A stretch of DNA of 64,000 nt from Mucilaginibacter sp. (GCF_025359345.1 NZ_JANYGQ010000022.1:310001-374000), one strand, 5' to 3'. Positions 26,525-35,162 are shown, counted from the first letter of the stretch. The notes: a model not told the origin generated them from the sequence alone. Numbers and translations are program-made.

Positions 26525-27979
26525 ATGAAAAGGCTCAGGTCAAAATATACAACCATATTGATAGTGCTTTCGCTGGTGCTGAGCGCAGGGTTGCAGGCTG
26601 TATGGCTGCGCCAGCTTTTTTCGGCGCAGCAAAAGCAGCTGAAGGATGATATAGAGCACTTTGTAAGCACCACCGCCCAGGCGCAAATGTACCGCAGCGT
26701 TACTTCGTTCGAAAAACCTAAGAACCTTCCGCGTGTTAAGCAGCTTTTTCTTTCGCCGCAATGGGCCCAGCTGCGGCAGGCGTTCGACAATATGAAAGCG
26801 CTCGGTATTTCGTATAACTTCCAGATCAACAGCGACGACGACAGTACCTCGGTATCCATGAATTTCAGCCTGAAGGATAAACCTGCAAAAGAAAGAAACA
26901 GGGGCCCGGCCACCACCAATACCGGGCTTACGGCGGCGCAACTAAGCATGGTTGACAGTTTATCGCTTATCGCCATGAAAAAGGAAGTGGCTGCCGGCCT
27001 GCAGCAAATGGGTATCACCTCCGCCATTTACTACAACCTTTACAATTACAGCATGACCGGTCTGCGTGGTGGTGATGTACCTAAAGGCCTGGCAGCCGCC
27101 TACGCCAGCAAAAAATACCTTTATGGCATACAGGAGCATTACCGCTACCAATTGATATTATCCGCAATTAATAATGTGGTATGGTACCGTATGCGGTACT
27201 ACGTGGCTTCCTGCTTGCTGATGCTATTGCTTACCTGCGCCGCCTTTTACTTTATAATGAGACTGTTGCGCAATGTTCGGCTGTATGCCGATGCCAAAGC
27301 TGATTTTACCCGGAACATGACCCACGAGTTTAAAACACCTATTGCAACGGTATCCCTAGCGCTCGAATCGATCCAAAAATATAACCTGGCGGAGCAACCG
27401 GAAACTATGCAAAACTACCTCGACATCAGCCGGCACGAATTGCAGCGGTTAGATTTGATGGTGGAGAAGGCCCTGAACATCGGCAATGAAAAAGATGCGG
27501 AAATACCGTTTAACACCGAGCTTTATGATGTGCAAACAGGCTTGCAGCAGGTAATTACTTCCATGCAGCTGCAATTGTTAAACAGCGGGTCGGAAATTGT
27601 ATTCAAGCCCTCTGCCGAGCCATGCTTTGTATTTGGCGACCCTGTGCATTTAACCAACATTTTTTATAACCTGGTCGAGAATGCCATAAAATATTCAGGC
27701 ACCGGTTTGGTTTTGGATATTAGCTGTGCGTGCGATGATAAAACGGTAACCATTAGTTTTAAAGATAACGGCCCGGGGATTGATAAAATCTACCATAAAA
27801 ATATCTTCGATAAGTTTTACCGCATCCCGGCTGATGGCAATACCCACGACATTAAAGGCACCGGGCTGGGCCTGTATTACGTTAAACAAATGGTTGAAAG
27901 GCATAATGGTACCATTAAAGTTAAAAGTGAAACTGGCAACGGCACCTGTTTTATTATTACCTTACCCGCTGCATCATGA
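26525..27979 (+). CDS. Sensor histidine kinase
   Basis: A 484-residue inner-membrane kinase: membrane helix 1 (about 7-28), a ~190-residue periplasmic domain, membrane helix 2 (about 222-245), a HisKA domain with MTHEFKTPIATV (phospho-acceptor H267), and an ATPase domain with N box NIFYNLVENAIKYS, G1 DNGPGID and G2 GTGLGLYYVKQ. No HAMP domain is evident. The periplasmic domain has no recognised family. Its stop codon overlaps the start of the response regulator gene (ATGA), a standard two-component arrangement; layout resembles RprX-type kinases. Confidence 0.93.
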   Translation: MKRLRSKYTTILIVLSLVLSAGLQAVWLRQLFSAQQKQLKDDIEHFVSTTAQAQMYRSVTSFEKPKNLPRVKQLFLSPQWAQLRQAFDNMKALGISYNFQINSDDDSTSVSMNFSLKDKPAKERNRGPATTNTGLTAAQLSMVDSLSLIAMKKEVAAGLQQMGITSAIYYNLYNYSMTGLRGGDVPKGLAAAYASKKYLYGIQEHYRYQLILSAINNVVWYRMRYYVASCLLMLLLTCAAFYFIMRLLRNVRLYADAKADFTRNMTHEFKTPIATVSLALESIQKYNLAEQPETMQNYLDISRHELQRLDLMVEKALNIGNEKDAEIPFNTELYDVQTGLQQVITSMQLQLLNSGSEIVFKPSAEPCFVFGDPVHLTNIFYNLVENAIKYSGTGLVLDISCACDDKTVTISFKDNGPGIDKIYHKNIFDKFYRIPADGNTHDIKGTGLGLYYVKQMVERHNGTIKVKSETGNGTCFIITLPAAS

Positions 27980-28668
27980 ACCTGAAAGTATTATACGTGG
28001 AAGACGAGCCGTTCCTGTCGCGCATTGTAAGCGACGGGTTGAAAAGCAGCGGCTATTACGTGCAGGCTGTCGCCGATGGTAACCTGGTGATGGATGCTTA
28101 CGCTTCTTTTAAACCCGACATCTGCATACTTGATATTATGCTGCCTTCGAAAGATGGCTACACGCTGGCAAAAGAACTTCGCAAATTCCAGCCTGATTTG
28201 CCCATCATATTCCTGAGCGCAAAAGTGTTAACTGCCGATGTGGTGGAAGGCTTCAAATCCGGTGGTAATGATTACCTGAAAAAACCCTTCAGTATGGATG
28301 AACTGCTGGTACGCATGGAGGCTTTATTGCATCGTTTCAAAAAGCAACCGGATGCTATAACTAATGAAAATCCAAAAGTATATTCCTTTGGCAATTGCCG
28401 GCTGGATACCGTGCAGCAGCGGTTAACAACATCATCCGGAGAACATTCACTATCATTTAAAGAATGCGCACTATTGAAAATGATGATCCTGAAAAAGAAC
28501 GACGTGCTGGGACGCCAGGAAGCCCTGCTTAAAATATGGGGCGAAGACAGCTATTACAACACCCGCAGCATGGATGTTTTTATGACGCATATCCGCAAGA
28601 TACTAAAGGACGAACCGGGGATTCAGATTATGAATTTGAGGGGATTGGGGTTTAAGTTGATTTGTTAG
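27976..28668 (+). CDS. OmpR/PhoB family response regulator
   Basis: A 230-residue regulator: receiver domain (residues 1-120) with acidic pocket E9-D10, phospho-acceptor D53 (ILDIMLPSKDG), and conserved Lys K103 before Pro104 (LKKPF). A winged-helix DNA-binding domain follows (about 130-228, ending TRSMDVFMTHIRKILKDEPGIQIMNLRGLGFKL). Phosphorylated by the adjacent kinase. Likely target: the GTTAA direct repeats at 26449-26475. Confidence 0.93.
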   Translation: MNLKVLYVEDEPFLSRIVSDGLKSSGYYVQAVADGNLVMDAYASFKPDICILDIMLPSKDGYTLAKELRKFQPDLPIIFLSAKVLTADVVEGFKSGGNDYLKKPFSMDELLVRMEALLHRFKKQPDAITNENPKVYSFGNCRLDTVQQRLTTSSGEHSLSFKECALLKMMILKKNDVLGRQEALLKIWGEDSYYNTRSMDVFMTHIRKILKDEPGIQIMNLRGLGFKLIC

Positions 28669-28685
28669 GGGAGGAAAGACGCGAA

Positions 28686-29234
28686 GCATTTGCATTAACG
28701 CCGCTTGCAGAGTTTACTCACCCGGTCGACGCTTCGCTGGACCTCCCTCTCTTCGCTGCGCGTAAAGAGGGAAGAGGAAATTAAAGGTTCGAAAGTGTTT
28801 TTAGGATAGTGTGTAATACATCTTTGGTATTGTTAATTATCTCATCGTTTTCAAATCTTAGAATTTTCAAGCCTAATGCAATTAATACTTCCTCCCGGTT
28901 TTTGTCATATTCCTTTTTAAAGTTATGAATAGGTCCATCGGCTTCAATAACTAATTTCGCTTTATGGCAATAAAAGTCGGGTATGTAATAAAGATTTCTT
29001 CCGAATGCAAATTGAACACAAATAGGATATTGGCGTAAAAACTTATGTTCGAATAGTTTCCTGTTTCTTAAATGAAACCACAGAACCTTCTCGGCAGGAG
29101 TTTCCATTTGCCGCAATTCACGGCACAAATCAACAATTGACGGCATCTTTAAAGATAAGATTTTTTTTGCCCTCTTTCCGCGCAGCGAAGAGAGGGCCGA
29201 CGAGCGAAGCAATGTCGGGGTGAGTTTACCCGCC
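28686..29234 (-). mobile_element. DUF559 nuclease element with terminal inverted repeats
   Basis: The DUF559 gene is framed by two related arms in inverted orientation. The left arm (28686-28780) holds actcacccggtcgacgcttc and ctctcttcgctgcgcg; the right arm (29165-29234), read on the other strand, holds actcaccccgacattgcttc and ctctcttcgctgcgcg. The arms pair over roughly 60 bp. A second copy with both arms but no gene lies directly to the right (29251-29446). The structure is that of a small mobile element carrying one gene; the mobility itself is inferred. Confidence 0.6.
28781..29146 (-). CDS. DUF559 domain endonuclease-like protein
   Basis: A 121-residue protein of the DUF559 family, which has the restriction-endonuclease-like fold related to Vsr and PD-(D/E)xK nucleases. 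Visible signature: R-Q-M-E-T-P-A-E-K-x-L-W-x-x-L-R-N-R (about residues 10-29), F-x-R-Q-x-P-I (about 35-41), Y-x-P-D-F-Y-C-x-x-A-K-L-V-I-E-A-D-G (catalytic Asp, Glu-x-Asp; about 54-71) and L-R-F-x-N-D-E-I. The ORF is open to 29254, but that extension lies in the repeat arm, so I start at the ATG at 29146. The 3' end of the gene continues into the left repeat arm. Confidence 0.85.
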   Translation of the reverse strand: MPSIVDLCRELRQMETPAEKVLWFHLRNRKLFEHKFLRQYPICVQFAFGRNLYYIPDFYCHKAKLVIEADGPIHNFKKEYDKNREEVLIALGLKILRFENDEIINNTKDVLHTILKTLSNL

Positions 29235-29250
29235 ATGCATTTACGCCAGT

Positions 29251-29446
29251 GCATTTGCGTTAACGCCGCTCGCAGAGTTTACTCACCCGGTCGACGCTTC
29301 GCTGGACCACCCTCTCTTCGCTGCGCGTAAAGAGGAAAGAGAAATTAAAAGTTGGAAAGTATTTCAGGATAGCCGTTTTTGCCCTCTTTCCGCGCAGCGA
29401 AGAGAGGGCCGACGAGCGAAGCAATGTCGGGGTGAGTCTACCCGCC
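29251..29446. mobile_element. Gene-less derivative of the DUF559 element (MITE-like)
   Basis: 29251-29372 is a near-copy of 28686-28809, which includes the left arm and the last ~29 bases of the DUF559 gene; it is then joined directly to 29376-29446, a near-copy of 29165-29234 (the right arm). So it is the first element minus nearly all of the coding region, exactly as expected of a non-autonomous deletion derivative. Confidence 0.65.
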
Positions 29447-29632
29447 GGACAGGTCGTCACCATACATCTCTCCCTTTCCCCCATGAACTATGAACCATCA
29501 ACTATGGACTCCCTCGGATAAAAACCCGCTACAACCTGCCAATTTACAGTTAGTAATCCCCGCCTGCCCCGCCTATTTTTATCCTGTAGTAATTTACCCT
29601 ATATTTCACCCGCCAAAACTAATACACTAAGT

Positions 29633-31441
29633 ATGCGCGTCAACAATCTTTACCAGCAATTTAAAACTATCATTAAACCGGCTTTTATATTTTTCATCCT
29701 TTTTGGGTTGATAAAAACCTCATCTGCCCAAACTGCGCCAGCCAAATCGCCGCTGTATGAGCAGGCCAGCGAGGTATCCGGACTGGTTATACAATACGGA
29801 CAGGATATAGATGCCATCCGCAGCTTTTATTCGCCGTATACTGCTATCGACGGGTATAACAACCAATCGGTTCAAACATCGCCCGAAGAACGCAAACGAC
29901 TCATGGATATCGGTAACGATTACCTGGAAAAGCTAAAACAACTTGATTTCGACAGTATGAGCATTTACGGCAAGGTGGACTATACCCTGCTGAAAAAACA
30001 AATAGTGTACGAGCTTGGCGCTGTAAAGCTTGATGACGACGAGTACAACAAAATAACCACCTACATCCCTTTTGCGGATGAAATTTACCAGCTGGAAAAG
30101 AAACGCCGCCGGGGCATCACTGTCGACGGGCAGGAAGTGGCAATGGAACTGCACAATATTTTAAAGGAACTTAATACAGCGAAGACATCATTCGTTAAGC
30201 TGCAAAGCCTGGATATGCCATTGGCACGCAAGGGCAAGGCTGCACTGCTTGGTTTAAAAAGCCGCCTGAAAAGTTTCTACGATTTTTACGATGGCTACGA
30301 CCCGAATTTTACATGGTGGACGCCCAAACCGTATAAACTGCTCGACTCGGCGCTAAACGTTTATGCCGATTTGGTGATGAGCAAAGGCAAAATAAACACC
30401 ACCCAAAAGCCCGACAGCAGCGGCATAAAAGGTGTGCCCATCGGTCATGATGAATTGATGCGCCAGCTAAAGGCCGAAATGATACCTTACACGCCCGAGG
30501 AACTGATCAAGCTGGCCAACAAGGAATTTGCCTTTTGCGATGCGGAAATGCTGAAGGCCAGCAACGAAATGGGCTTCGGTAACGACTGGCACAAGGCTTT
30601 GGAAAAAGTAAAAAACAGCTATGTGCCCGCAGGCCGCCAGCCCGAAGCCATCTTAAAATTGTATAACGATGCCCTCACCTTTATAAAGGCCCGCGACCTG
30701 ATTACCATACCGGCCCTTGCCGAAGAAACCTGGGGCATGACGATGATGACACCCAAACAACAACTGGTAAACCCCTTCTTTTTAGGCGGCAGCGAAATCA
30801 TTATCAGCTACCCGACCAACACCATGAACGAGGCCGACAAGCTGATGAGCATGCGTGGTAATAACCCTTATTTTAGTCGCGGTACGGTGCAGCACGAGCT
30901 GTTGCCCGGCCACAACATGCAATATTTTATGAACAGCCGCTATAAAAACTACCGCGGCATGTTTAACACCCCGTTTTGGATTGAAGGCTGGAGCCTGTAC
31001 TGGGAACTGCTGCTGTACGACCAGGGCTTCGCCAAAACACCTGAAGAACGTATAGGCATGCTGTTTTGGCGCATGCACCGTTGCGCCCGTATCATCTTCT
31101 CGCTCAACTATCACCTTGGCAACTGGACGCCGCAGCAATGCATCGACTTTTTGGTCGACCGTGTAGGTCATGAACGCGCCAATGCCGAGGGCGAAGTGCG
31201 CAGATCGTTCCAGGGCGGGTATAGTCCGTTGTACCAGGTGGCCTACCTAACCGGCGGTCTGCAACTCATGAGCCTTAAACGCGAACTTGTGGACGGCGGT
31301 AAAATGACCTACAAGCAGTTCCACGATGCCATAATGAAAGAAAACGCCATGCCGATTGAGATGGTAAGGGCAACGCTGATCAATCAACCATTAACGAGGG
31401 ATTTTACCACGCAGTGGAAGTTTTATGATTTTGGGAAGTAG
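29633..31441 (+). CDS. DUF885 family protein (putative zinc metallopeptidase)
   Basis: A 602-residue exported protein (signal about residues 15-32, ending SSAQ). The key motif is HELLPGH (about 422-428), the H-E-x-x-P-G-H form typical of DUF885, followed by EGWSLYWELLLYD (about 450-462), whose Glu would be the third zinc ligand. The rest is helical. DUF885 is related in layout to gluzincin peptidases, but its substrates are largely unknown. Alone in its transcription unit. Confidence 0.9.
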   Translation: MRVNNLYQQFKTIIKPAFIFFILFGLIKTSSAQTAPAKSPLYEQASEVSGLVIQYGQDIDAIRSFYSPYTAIDGYNNQSVQTSPEERKRLMDIGNDYLEKLKQLDFDSMSIYGKVDYTLLKKQIVYELGAVKLDDDEYNKITTYIPFADEIYQLEKKRRRGITVDGQEVAMELHNILKELNTAKTSFVKLQSLDMPLARKGKAALLGLKSRLKSFYDFYDGYDPNFTWWTPKPYKLLDSALNVYADLVMSKGKINTTQKPDSSGIKGVPIGHDELMRQLKAEMIPYTPEELIKLANKEFAFCDAEMLKASNEMGFGNDWHKALEKVKNSYVPAGRQPEAILKLYNDALTFIKARDLITIPALAEETWGMTMMTPKQQLVNPFFLGGSEIIISYPTNTMNEADKLMSMRGNNPYFSRGTVQHELLPGHNMQYFMNSRYKNYRGMFNTPFWIEGWSLYWELLLYDQGFAKTPEERIGMLFWRMHRCARIIFSLNYHLGNWTPQQCIDFLVDRVGHERANAEGEVRRSFQGGYSPLYQVAYLTGGLQLMSLKRELVDGGKMTYKQFHDAIMKENAMPIEMVRATLINQPLTRDFTTQWKFYDFGK

Positions 31442-31543
31442 AGGTTGGTGAGTGGTTGAGTAGCGAGTGGTGAGTGGTTTTTGTTGCCGTTTTGCTTCAC
31501 TGGATGCTCATCCAACACGCCCTTTCCACGCGTTCCCCCCGCA

Positions 31544-31691
31544 CGTCATTGCGAGGAACGAAGCAACCTCTACGTATGCAAATCAATGAAGCAAAAGCCT
31601 TGTGGTGACCTAAACGCAGCTGAAAGGTCACCACAAAAATAAAGGTCCGTGAATGTCCTTCGTAGAGGTTGCTTCGTTCCTCGCAATGACG
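31544..31691. repeat. R1 palindromic repeat, intact copy (copy 3 of 8)
   Basis: The clearest copy: 31-bp perfect inverted ends (31544-31574 and 31661-31691, starting cgtcattgcgaggaacgaag) enclose an inner 11-bp perfect hairpin (tgtggtgacct at 31601-31611 and its complement at 31625-31635). Two extra right-end fragments follow at about 31701-31726 and 31733-31760. Together they fill the 342-bp gap between the convergent DUF885 and DUF3471-like genes. Confidence 0.85.
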
Positions 31692-31783
31692 TGGCGGTGA
31701 GGTTGCTTCGTTCCTCGCAATGACGTGATGGTGGGTTGCTTCGCTCCTCATTGACGTGGTATTGAGGACGATGTGGCGAACCC

Positions 31784-32473
31784 CTACTCCTTCACCTTAT
31801 CCCAGCTATCCCGGTTAAAGGCCAGCACTTTGGTAACATTGCCGGCGGCATCTTTGGTAAATTTCAGCGGGAACATAGCCTCTTTATTAATAAACTCGTT
31901 ATCGGCTACATTAATAAAGCTGATTTCCTTATTGTCCCAAAGTTCTTTTAATACCAGGCCATCGGCGGTAGCGGTTATGGTTAAGAAGGTGCCTTTCCGT
32001 TCCTCAAATTCATATTTGCCCTGGTAGGCTTTTAGCTGGTCGGCGGTGAGTTTGACTGCTTGCACGGGCACGTAGTTTTTTACCCTTGTTATTTCGTCCT
32101 TATCGCCCACCGATGCGCCGGTGATTTCGCCTGCCGGGTTTTTAACAAATGTGATCGGGATATTTTCGTCGCCATCACCGTCGAGGGTTTCAAAAACAAG
32201 ATCGCTTTTGCGGGTTAACACAAATTGTTTGTCGCCCTCCATTACTTTGGCGAGCAGGGTTTTATTTGCAACAGTAATTTGCACATGGGCATACTGGTTG
32301 CTTTTCATCTGGTAAATGCCCTCGAAGGCCTTCATAGCAGTGGTATCAGCAACGGTTTTACTAACGGCGACAGCTTTTGCATTGCCGGTAAAACAAAGGC
32401 TCAACAGTAAAAATGGCAGCACCAACAGGTACCTGTAAAGCCGTTTTGCGGGGGTAGTTTTTAAATTGGTCAT
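31784..32473 (-). CDS. Exported DUF3471-like repeat protein
   Basis: A 229-residue protein with a signal peptide (about residues 13-33, ending NAKA). Two similar beta-rich modules follow: FEGIYQMKSNQYAHVQITVANKTLLAKVM...ITFVKNPAGEITG (about 48-118) and YQGKYEFEERKGTFLTITATADGLVLKEL...LKFTKDAAGNVTK (about 146-222). This is the layout of DUF3471 domains, often found beside beta-lactamase-fold or peptidase domains but free-standing here. Role unknown. Confidence 0.75.
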   Translation of the reverse strand: MTNLKTTPAKRLYRYLLVLPFLLLSLCFTGNAKAVAVSKTVADTTAMKAFEGIYQMKSNQYAHVQITVANKTLLAKVMEGDKQFVLTRKSDLVFETLDGDGDENIPITFVKNPAGEITGASVGDKDEITRVKNYVPVQAVKLTADQLKAYQGKYEFEERKGTFLTITATADGLVLKELWDNKEISFINVADNEFINKEAMFPLKFTKDAAGNVTKVLAFNRDSWDKVKE

Positions 32474-32530
32474 GATGATCAGGTTTTGTTTGTTTGATAA
32501 CGTAGCATTTAGTTATTAAGTATTTAGGGA

Positions 32531-32578
32531 TGTATCGTGTATCACTGTATTGACTCCATTGGTGATACAAGCGTTACA
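32531..32578. repeat. R3 gatacagt palindrome (copy 2 of 8)
   Basis: tgtatcgtgtatcactgtat ... ggtgatacaagcgttaca; imperfect palindrome immediately before an R1 copy. Confidence 0.65.
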
Positions 32579-32593
32579 AAAAACCTCTCCACG

Positions 32594-32739
32594 CGTCATT
32601 GCGAGGAACGAAGCAACCTCTACGCATGCAAATCAATGGAGTAAAAGCTTTGTGGTGACCAATCAGCGGCGTTTAGGTCACCACAAACACTAAGGTCCGT
32701 GAATGTCCTATGTAGAGGTTGCTTCGTTCCTCAATGACG
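32594..32739. repeat. R1 palindromic repeat (copy 4 of 8)
   Basis: Same layout as the copy at 31544, with a 4-base loss in the right end (ttcctcaatgacg). The inner hairpin is tgtggtgacc/ggtcaccaca. Confidence 0.8.
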
Positions 32740-32790
32740 GGTTGGTGGGTTACTTCGTTCCTTACAGTAATGACGGGTTGGTGAAAATGC

Positions 32791-32838
32791 TGTATCGCCT
32801 GTATCACTGTAGTGACTCAGTTGGTGATACAGTGAAAC
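32791..32838. repeat. R3 gatacagt palindrome (copy 3 of 8)
   Basis: tgtatcgcctgtatcactgt ... ggtgatacagtgaaaca; between R1 copies 4 and 5. Confidence 0.65.
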
Positions 32839-32856
32839 AAAAACACCCTCTCCACG

Positions 32857-33005
32857 CGTCATTGCGAGGAACGAAGCAACCTCTAAGCTATGCAAATCAA
32901 CGAAGCAAAAGCTTTGTGGCGATTTATCAGCCGCATTTAGGTCATCATAAACATCAAGGTCCTTGAATGTCCTATGTAAAGGTTGCTTCGTTCCTCGCAA
33001 TGACG
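32857..33005. repeat. R1 palindromic repeat (copy 5 of 8)
   Basis: Outer ends conserved (cgtcattgcgaggaacgaag; inverted at the right). The inner hairpin is degraded (tgtggcgatt/aggtcatcata). Confidence 0.8.
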
Positions 33006-33083
33006 TGGTGGTGAGATTGCTTTGTTCCTTGCAGTGTTGGTTACGTTGCTTCGTTCGTTATAGCGTTGACGTGATGATTAGTA

Positions 33084-33389
33084 TTATTCTTCCATCAACT
33101 TATCATACAAGTCAATCCAATCCGGGTTTAACTCGTTAATCAATTTGATTTTGGTTTTCCTGTTACCTCCTTTTAATGCTTTTTCAACTGATATGGCTTC
33201 TTCAATACGAGAATAAAAAGAGTAATAAACAAGCTTTTCACATTTGTATTTGGAAGTAAAGCTATCAGGATAAAAATGTGTTTTATGCTTCCAAGCCCTA
33301 TCTGCAATATCAGAAGTGACACCAACGTATAAAACTGTATGCAGCTTATTCGTCATAATGTAAACACAGCCGCCCTGTATAAAAACCAT
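33084..33389 (-). CDS. GIY-YIG nuclease family protein inside an R1/R3 repeat cluster
   Basis: A 101-residue single-domain GIY-YIG protein of the UPF0213/YhbQ-like size class. The family's two tyrosine motifs appear as CVYIMTN (about 8-14) and VLYVGVTSD (about 20-28). R/H residues follow in DRAWKHKTHFY (about 30-40), the catalytic Glu lies in RIEEAISVEKALKGGNRKTK (about 61-80), and the tail is NPDWIDLYDKL. Both flanks are R1 pieces: right-end fragments at ~33043-33073 and ~33424-33451. Free-standing members are common in bacteria with unclear roles; the repeat context suggests a mobile-repeat-associated nuclease (inference). Confidence 0.88.
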   Translation of the reverse strand: MVFIQGGCVYIMTNKLHTVLYVGVTSDIADRAWKHKTHFYPDSFTSKYKCEKLVYYSFYSRIEEAISVEKALKGGNRKTKIKLINELNPDWIDLYDKLMEE

Positions 33390-33454
33390 GTTGCAAAATA
33401 AAAAATTATCTTATATTGTTTACTCTCTCCAGGCAATGACGTTGTGGTTGGTCG

Positions 33455-33496
33455 CTGTATCGCTGTAGTGACTCAGTTAGTGATACATATGATACA
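33455..33496. repeat. R3 gatacagt palindrome (copy 4 of 8)
   Basis: ctgtatcgctgtagtgactc ... gtgatacatatgataca; immediately before R1 copy 6. Confidence 0.6.
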
Positions 33497-33511
33497 AAAA
33501 CACCCTCCAGT

Positions 33512-33659
33512 CGTCATTGCGAGGAACGAAGCAACCTCTACGTATGCAAATCAATGGAGCAAGAACTTTGAGGTGACCTATCAGCCGCATTTAGATAACC
33601 ATAAACACTAAGGTTCATGAATGTCCTGTGTAGAGGTTGCTTCGTTCCTCGCAATGACG
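33512..33659. repeat. R1 palindromic repeat (copy 6 of 8)
   Basis: Both outer ends are intact; the inner hairpin is degraded (gaggtgacct, then agataaccata). Confidence 0.8.
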
Positions 33660-33672
33660 TGATGGTGAAAAT

Positions 33673-33720
33673 ACTGTATCGCTTGTATCGCTGTAGTGAC
33701 TCAGTTGATGATACACTGAC
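33673..33720. repeat. R3 gatacagt palindrome (copy 5 of 8)
   Basis: actgtatcgcttgtatcgct ... gatgatacactgacaca; immediately after R1 copy 6. Confidence 0.6.
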
Positions 33721-33890
33721 ACAAAAAGAATTATCCTTATCATACATAAAAAAATATAATTATAACTTTTTCTCCACATTTTCTTTACCAATCCAGAAAT
33801 AATCCCTACCTTTACCCCTGTTGCTTTTCTGCAATTATTAAGCGGGCCTTATCCCCTGCCAATCCATCAACATAAAAAAATATTATAGCT

Positions 33891-33939
33891 GTACTGTATC
33901 ACTGTACCATTCCGTGTGCCGATACAAGCGATACAGTAC
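33891..33939. repeat. R3 gatacagt palindrome (copy 6 of 8)
   Basis: The two ends gtactgtatc (33891-33900) and gatacagtac (33930-33939) are perfect inverted copies, 75 bp before the helicase gene start. Confidence 0.65.
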
Positions 33940-34013
33940 AAGCCAAACCTTACAACAAATTATGCCATTTAGCATACTATACATAATCATAATTCTTTAA
34001 AACCTCTTTATTT

Positions 34014-35093
34014 ATGTCACATCCTCAAAACTTCCCGCTGATCAGCGGACAACAAGCTATCAATGCCGGTTCTATCCGCCGTGAGCTTGACCGGTTGCTG
34101 CAATCCAACGCAGCCCAGCCCGACCAGGGCAACCAATTATTCCGCCTGCGCAGCGCCTCCGACTGGATGGAGCAAGCCAGTAAACGCCCTATCCCCAAAA
34201 TGCTTTTCGGTGAGCTGTGGTTCCAGGGCGAGCAGTGTATCATGTTTGCCGACAGTAACCTGGGCAAGTCAATCCTCGCCGTGCAGGTGGGGGATAGCAT
34301 CAGCAGGAATGAGCCGCTTGGGCCGTTCAGGCTGGAGGCCGGGCAACAACGCATTTTGTATTTTGATTTCGAGCTGGCCGATAAACAGTTCGAGGCGCGG
34401 TACTCGTCAAATTACATCCACCACTACCCTTTCACCCACGATTTCCTGCGTGCCGAACTCGACCCTATGGCCGATGTGCCTAAAGACTTTGGCACCTTCG
34501 AGGACTTTTTGAATCACCAACTGGAGAACCTCGTCGTTACCACCGGCGCAACCGTGCTCATCATCGACAACCTAACCTACCTGCGCAGCGAAACCGAACG
34601 CGCCAAGGACGCCCTGCCGCTGATGAAGCACCTTAAAGCGCTTAAAACCAAGCACAACCTAAGCATACTGGCGCTGGCACATACACCCAAACGCGACCCT
34701 GCACTCCCCATTACCCGCAACGACCTGCAAGGCAGCAAAATGCTGATGAACTTTTGCGACAGCGCCTTTGCCATTGGCGAGAGCGCGAAGGACAATACCA
34801 TCCGCTATATTAAACAGATAAAACAGCGCAACACCGAAGAGATTTACGGCGCCGGTAACATCTGCCTGTTTACCATCACCAAGCCTTACAACTTTTTGCA
34901 GTACGAATTTATGGCCTACGGTCGCGAATGGGAGCACCTGCGCCAACCCGATGATGTAGACCGCGAAGCACTAAAAACACAAGCCACAGAGCTTAAAGCC
35001 CAGGGCAAATCCCTCCGCGAAATTGCCACCGAAATGGGGATTACACATACCAGGGTAGCGAGGTTGTTGAAGGTGAAGGAGGAAAGTCAATAG
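34014..35093 (+). CDS. RepA-like AAA ATPase/helicase with C-terminal HTH
   Basis: A 359-residue RecA-fold ATPase (AAA_25/RepA-like). The P-loop is ADSNLGKS (about 79-86), with Ala where Gly is usual; Walker B is VLIIDNL (about 181-187); LALAHTPKRD resembles a sensor segment. The C-terminus holds a helix-turn-helix (GKSLREIATEMGITHTRVARLLK, about 328-350). Such proteins serve as replication helicases of plasmids and integrative elements. The next gene downstream is primase-like, which supports a replication pair. No integrase, relaxase or phage gene is nearby, so this may be a remnant or a passenger module. Confidence 0.85.
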   Translation: MSHPQNFPLISGQQAINAGSIRRELDRLLQSNAAQPDQGNQLFRLRSASDWMEQASKRPIPKMLFGELWFQGEQCIMFADSNLGKSILAVQVGDSISRNEPLGPFRLEAGQQRILYFDFELADKQFEARYSSNYIHHYPFTHDFLRAELDPMADVPKDFGTFEDFLNHQLENLVVTTGATVLIIDNLTYLRSETERAKDALPLMKHLKALKTKHNLSILALAHTPKRDPALPITRNDLQGSKMLMNFCDSAFAIGESAKDNTIRYIKQIKQRNTEEIYGAGNICLFTITKPYNFLQYEFMAYGREWEHLRQPDDVDREALKTQATELKAQGKSLREIATEMGITHTRVARLLKVKEESQ

Positions 35094-35114
35094 TCCATGG
35101 ACCATAGACCATAG
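35092..35114. repeat. Word-like repeat (ccatggaccatagaccatag)
   Basis: Begins at the last base pair of the helicase gene and fills part of the 69-bp gap to the next gene. A near-copy lies inside the downstream coding sequence at 35363-35389. Confidence 0.6.
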
Positions 35115-35162
35115 TAGGTAACGGAAGGCCTACAAACAATGACTCAATGACATAATGACCCA

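Larger units (their letters stand above)
32474..33083. other. 610-bp repeat block (R1 and R3 alternating)
   Basis: No gene. In order: R3 (32531-32578), R1 (32594-32739), an R1 right-end fragment (~32749-32775), R3 (32791-32838), R1 (32857-33005) and two R1 right-end fragments (~33015-33037 and ~33043-33073). The period of the R3-R1 compound is about 260 bp. The block directly borders the GIY-YIG gene. Confidence 0.75.
33390..34013. other. 624-bp repeat region upstream of the helicase gene
   Basis: No gene. It contains an R1 right-end fragment (~33424-33451), R3 (33455-33496), R1 (33512-33659), R3 (33673-33720) and R3 (33891-33939). The remaining AT-rich 33740-33880 has no clear feature and, with the last ~70 bp, presumably carries the promoter of the gene at 34014. 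Confidence 0.65.

Noticed and set aside
29260..29484. Minus-strand 74-residue frame as a separate gene
   Set aside because: It is made of the right arm of the gene-less DUF559 element and has no conserved residues.
31544..33659. R1/R3 block as a CRISPR array
   Set aside because: Units are long palindromes with irregular spacing, and no cas genes are nearby.
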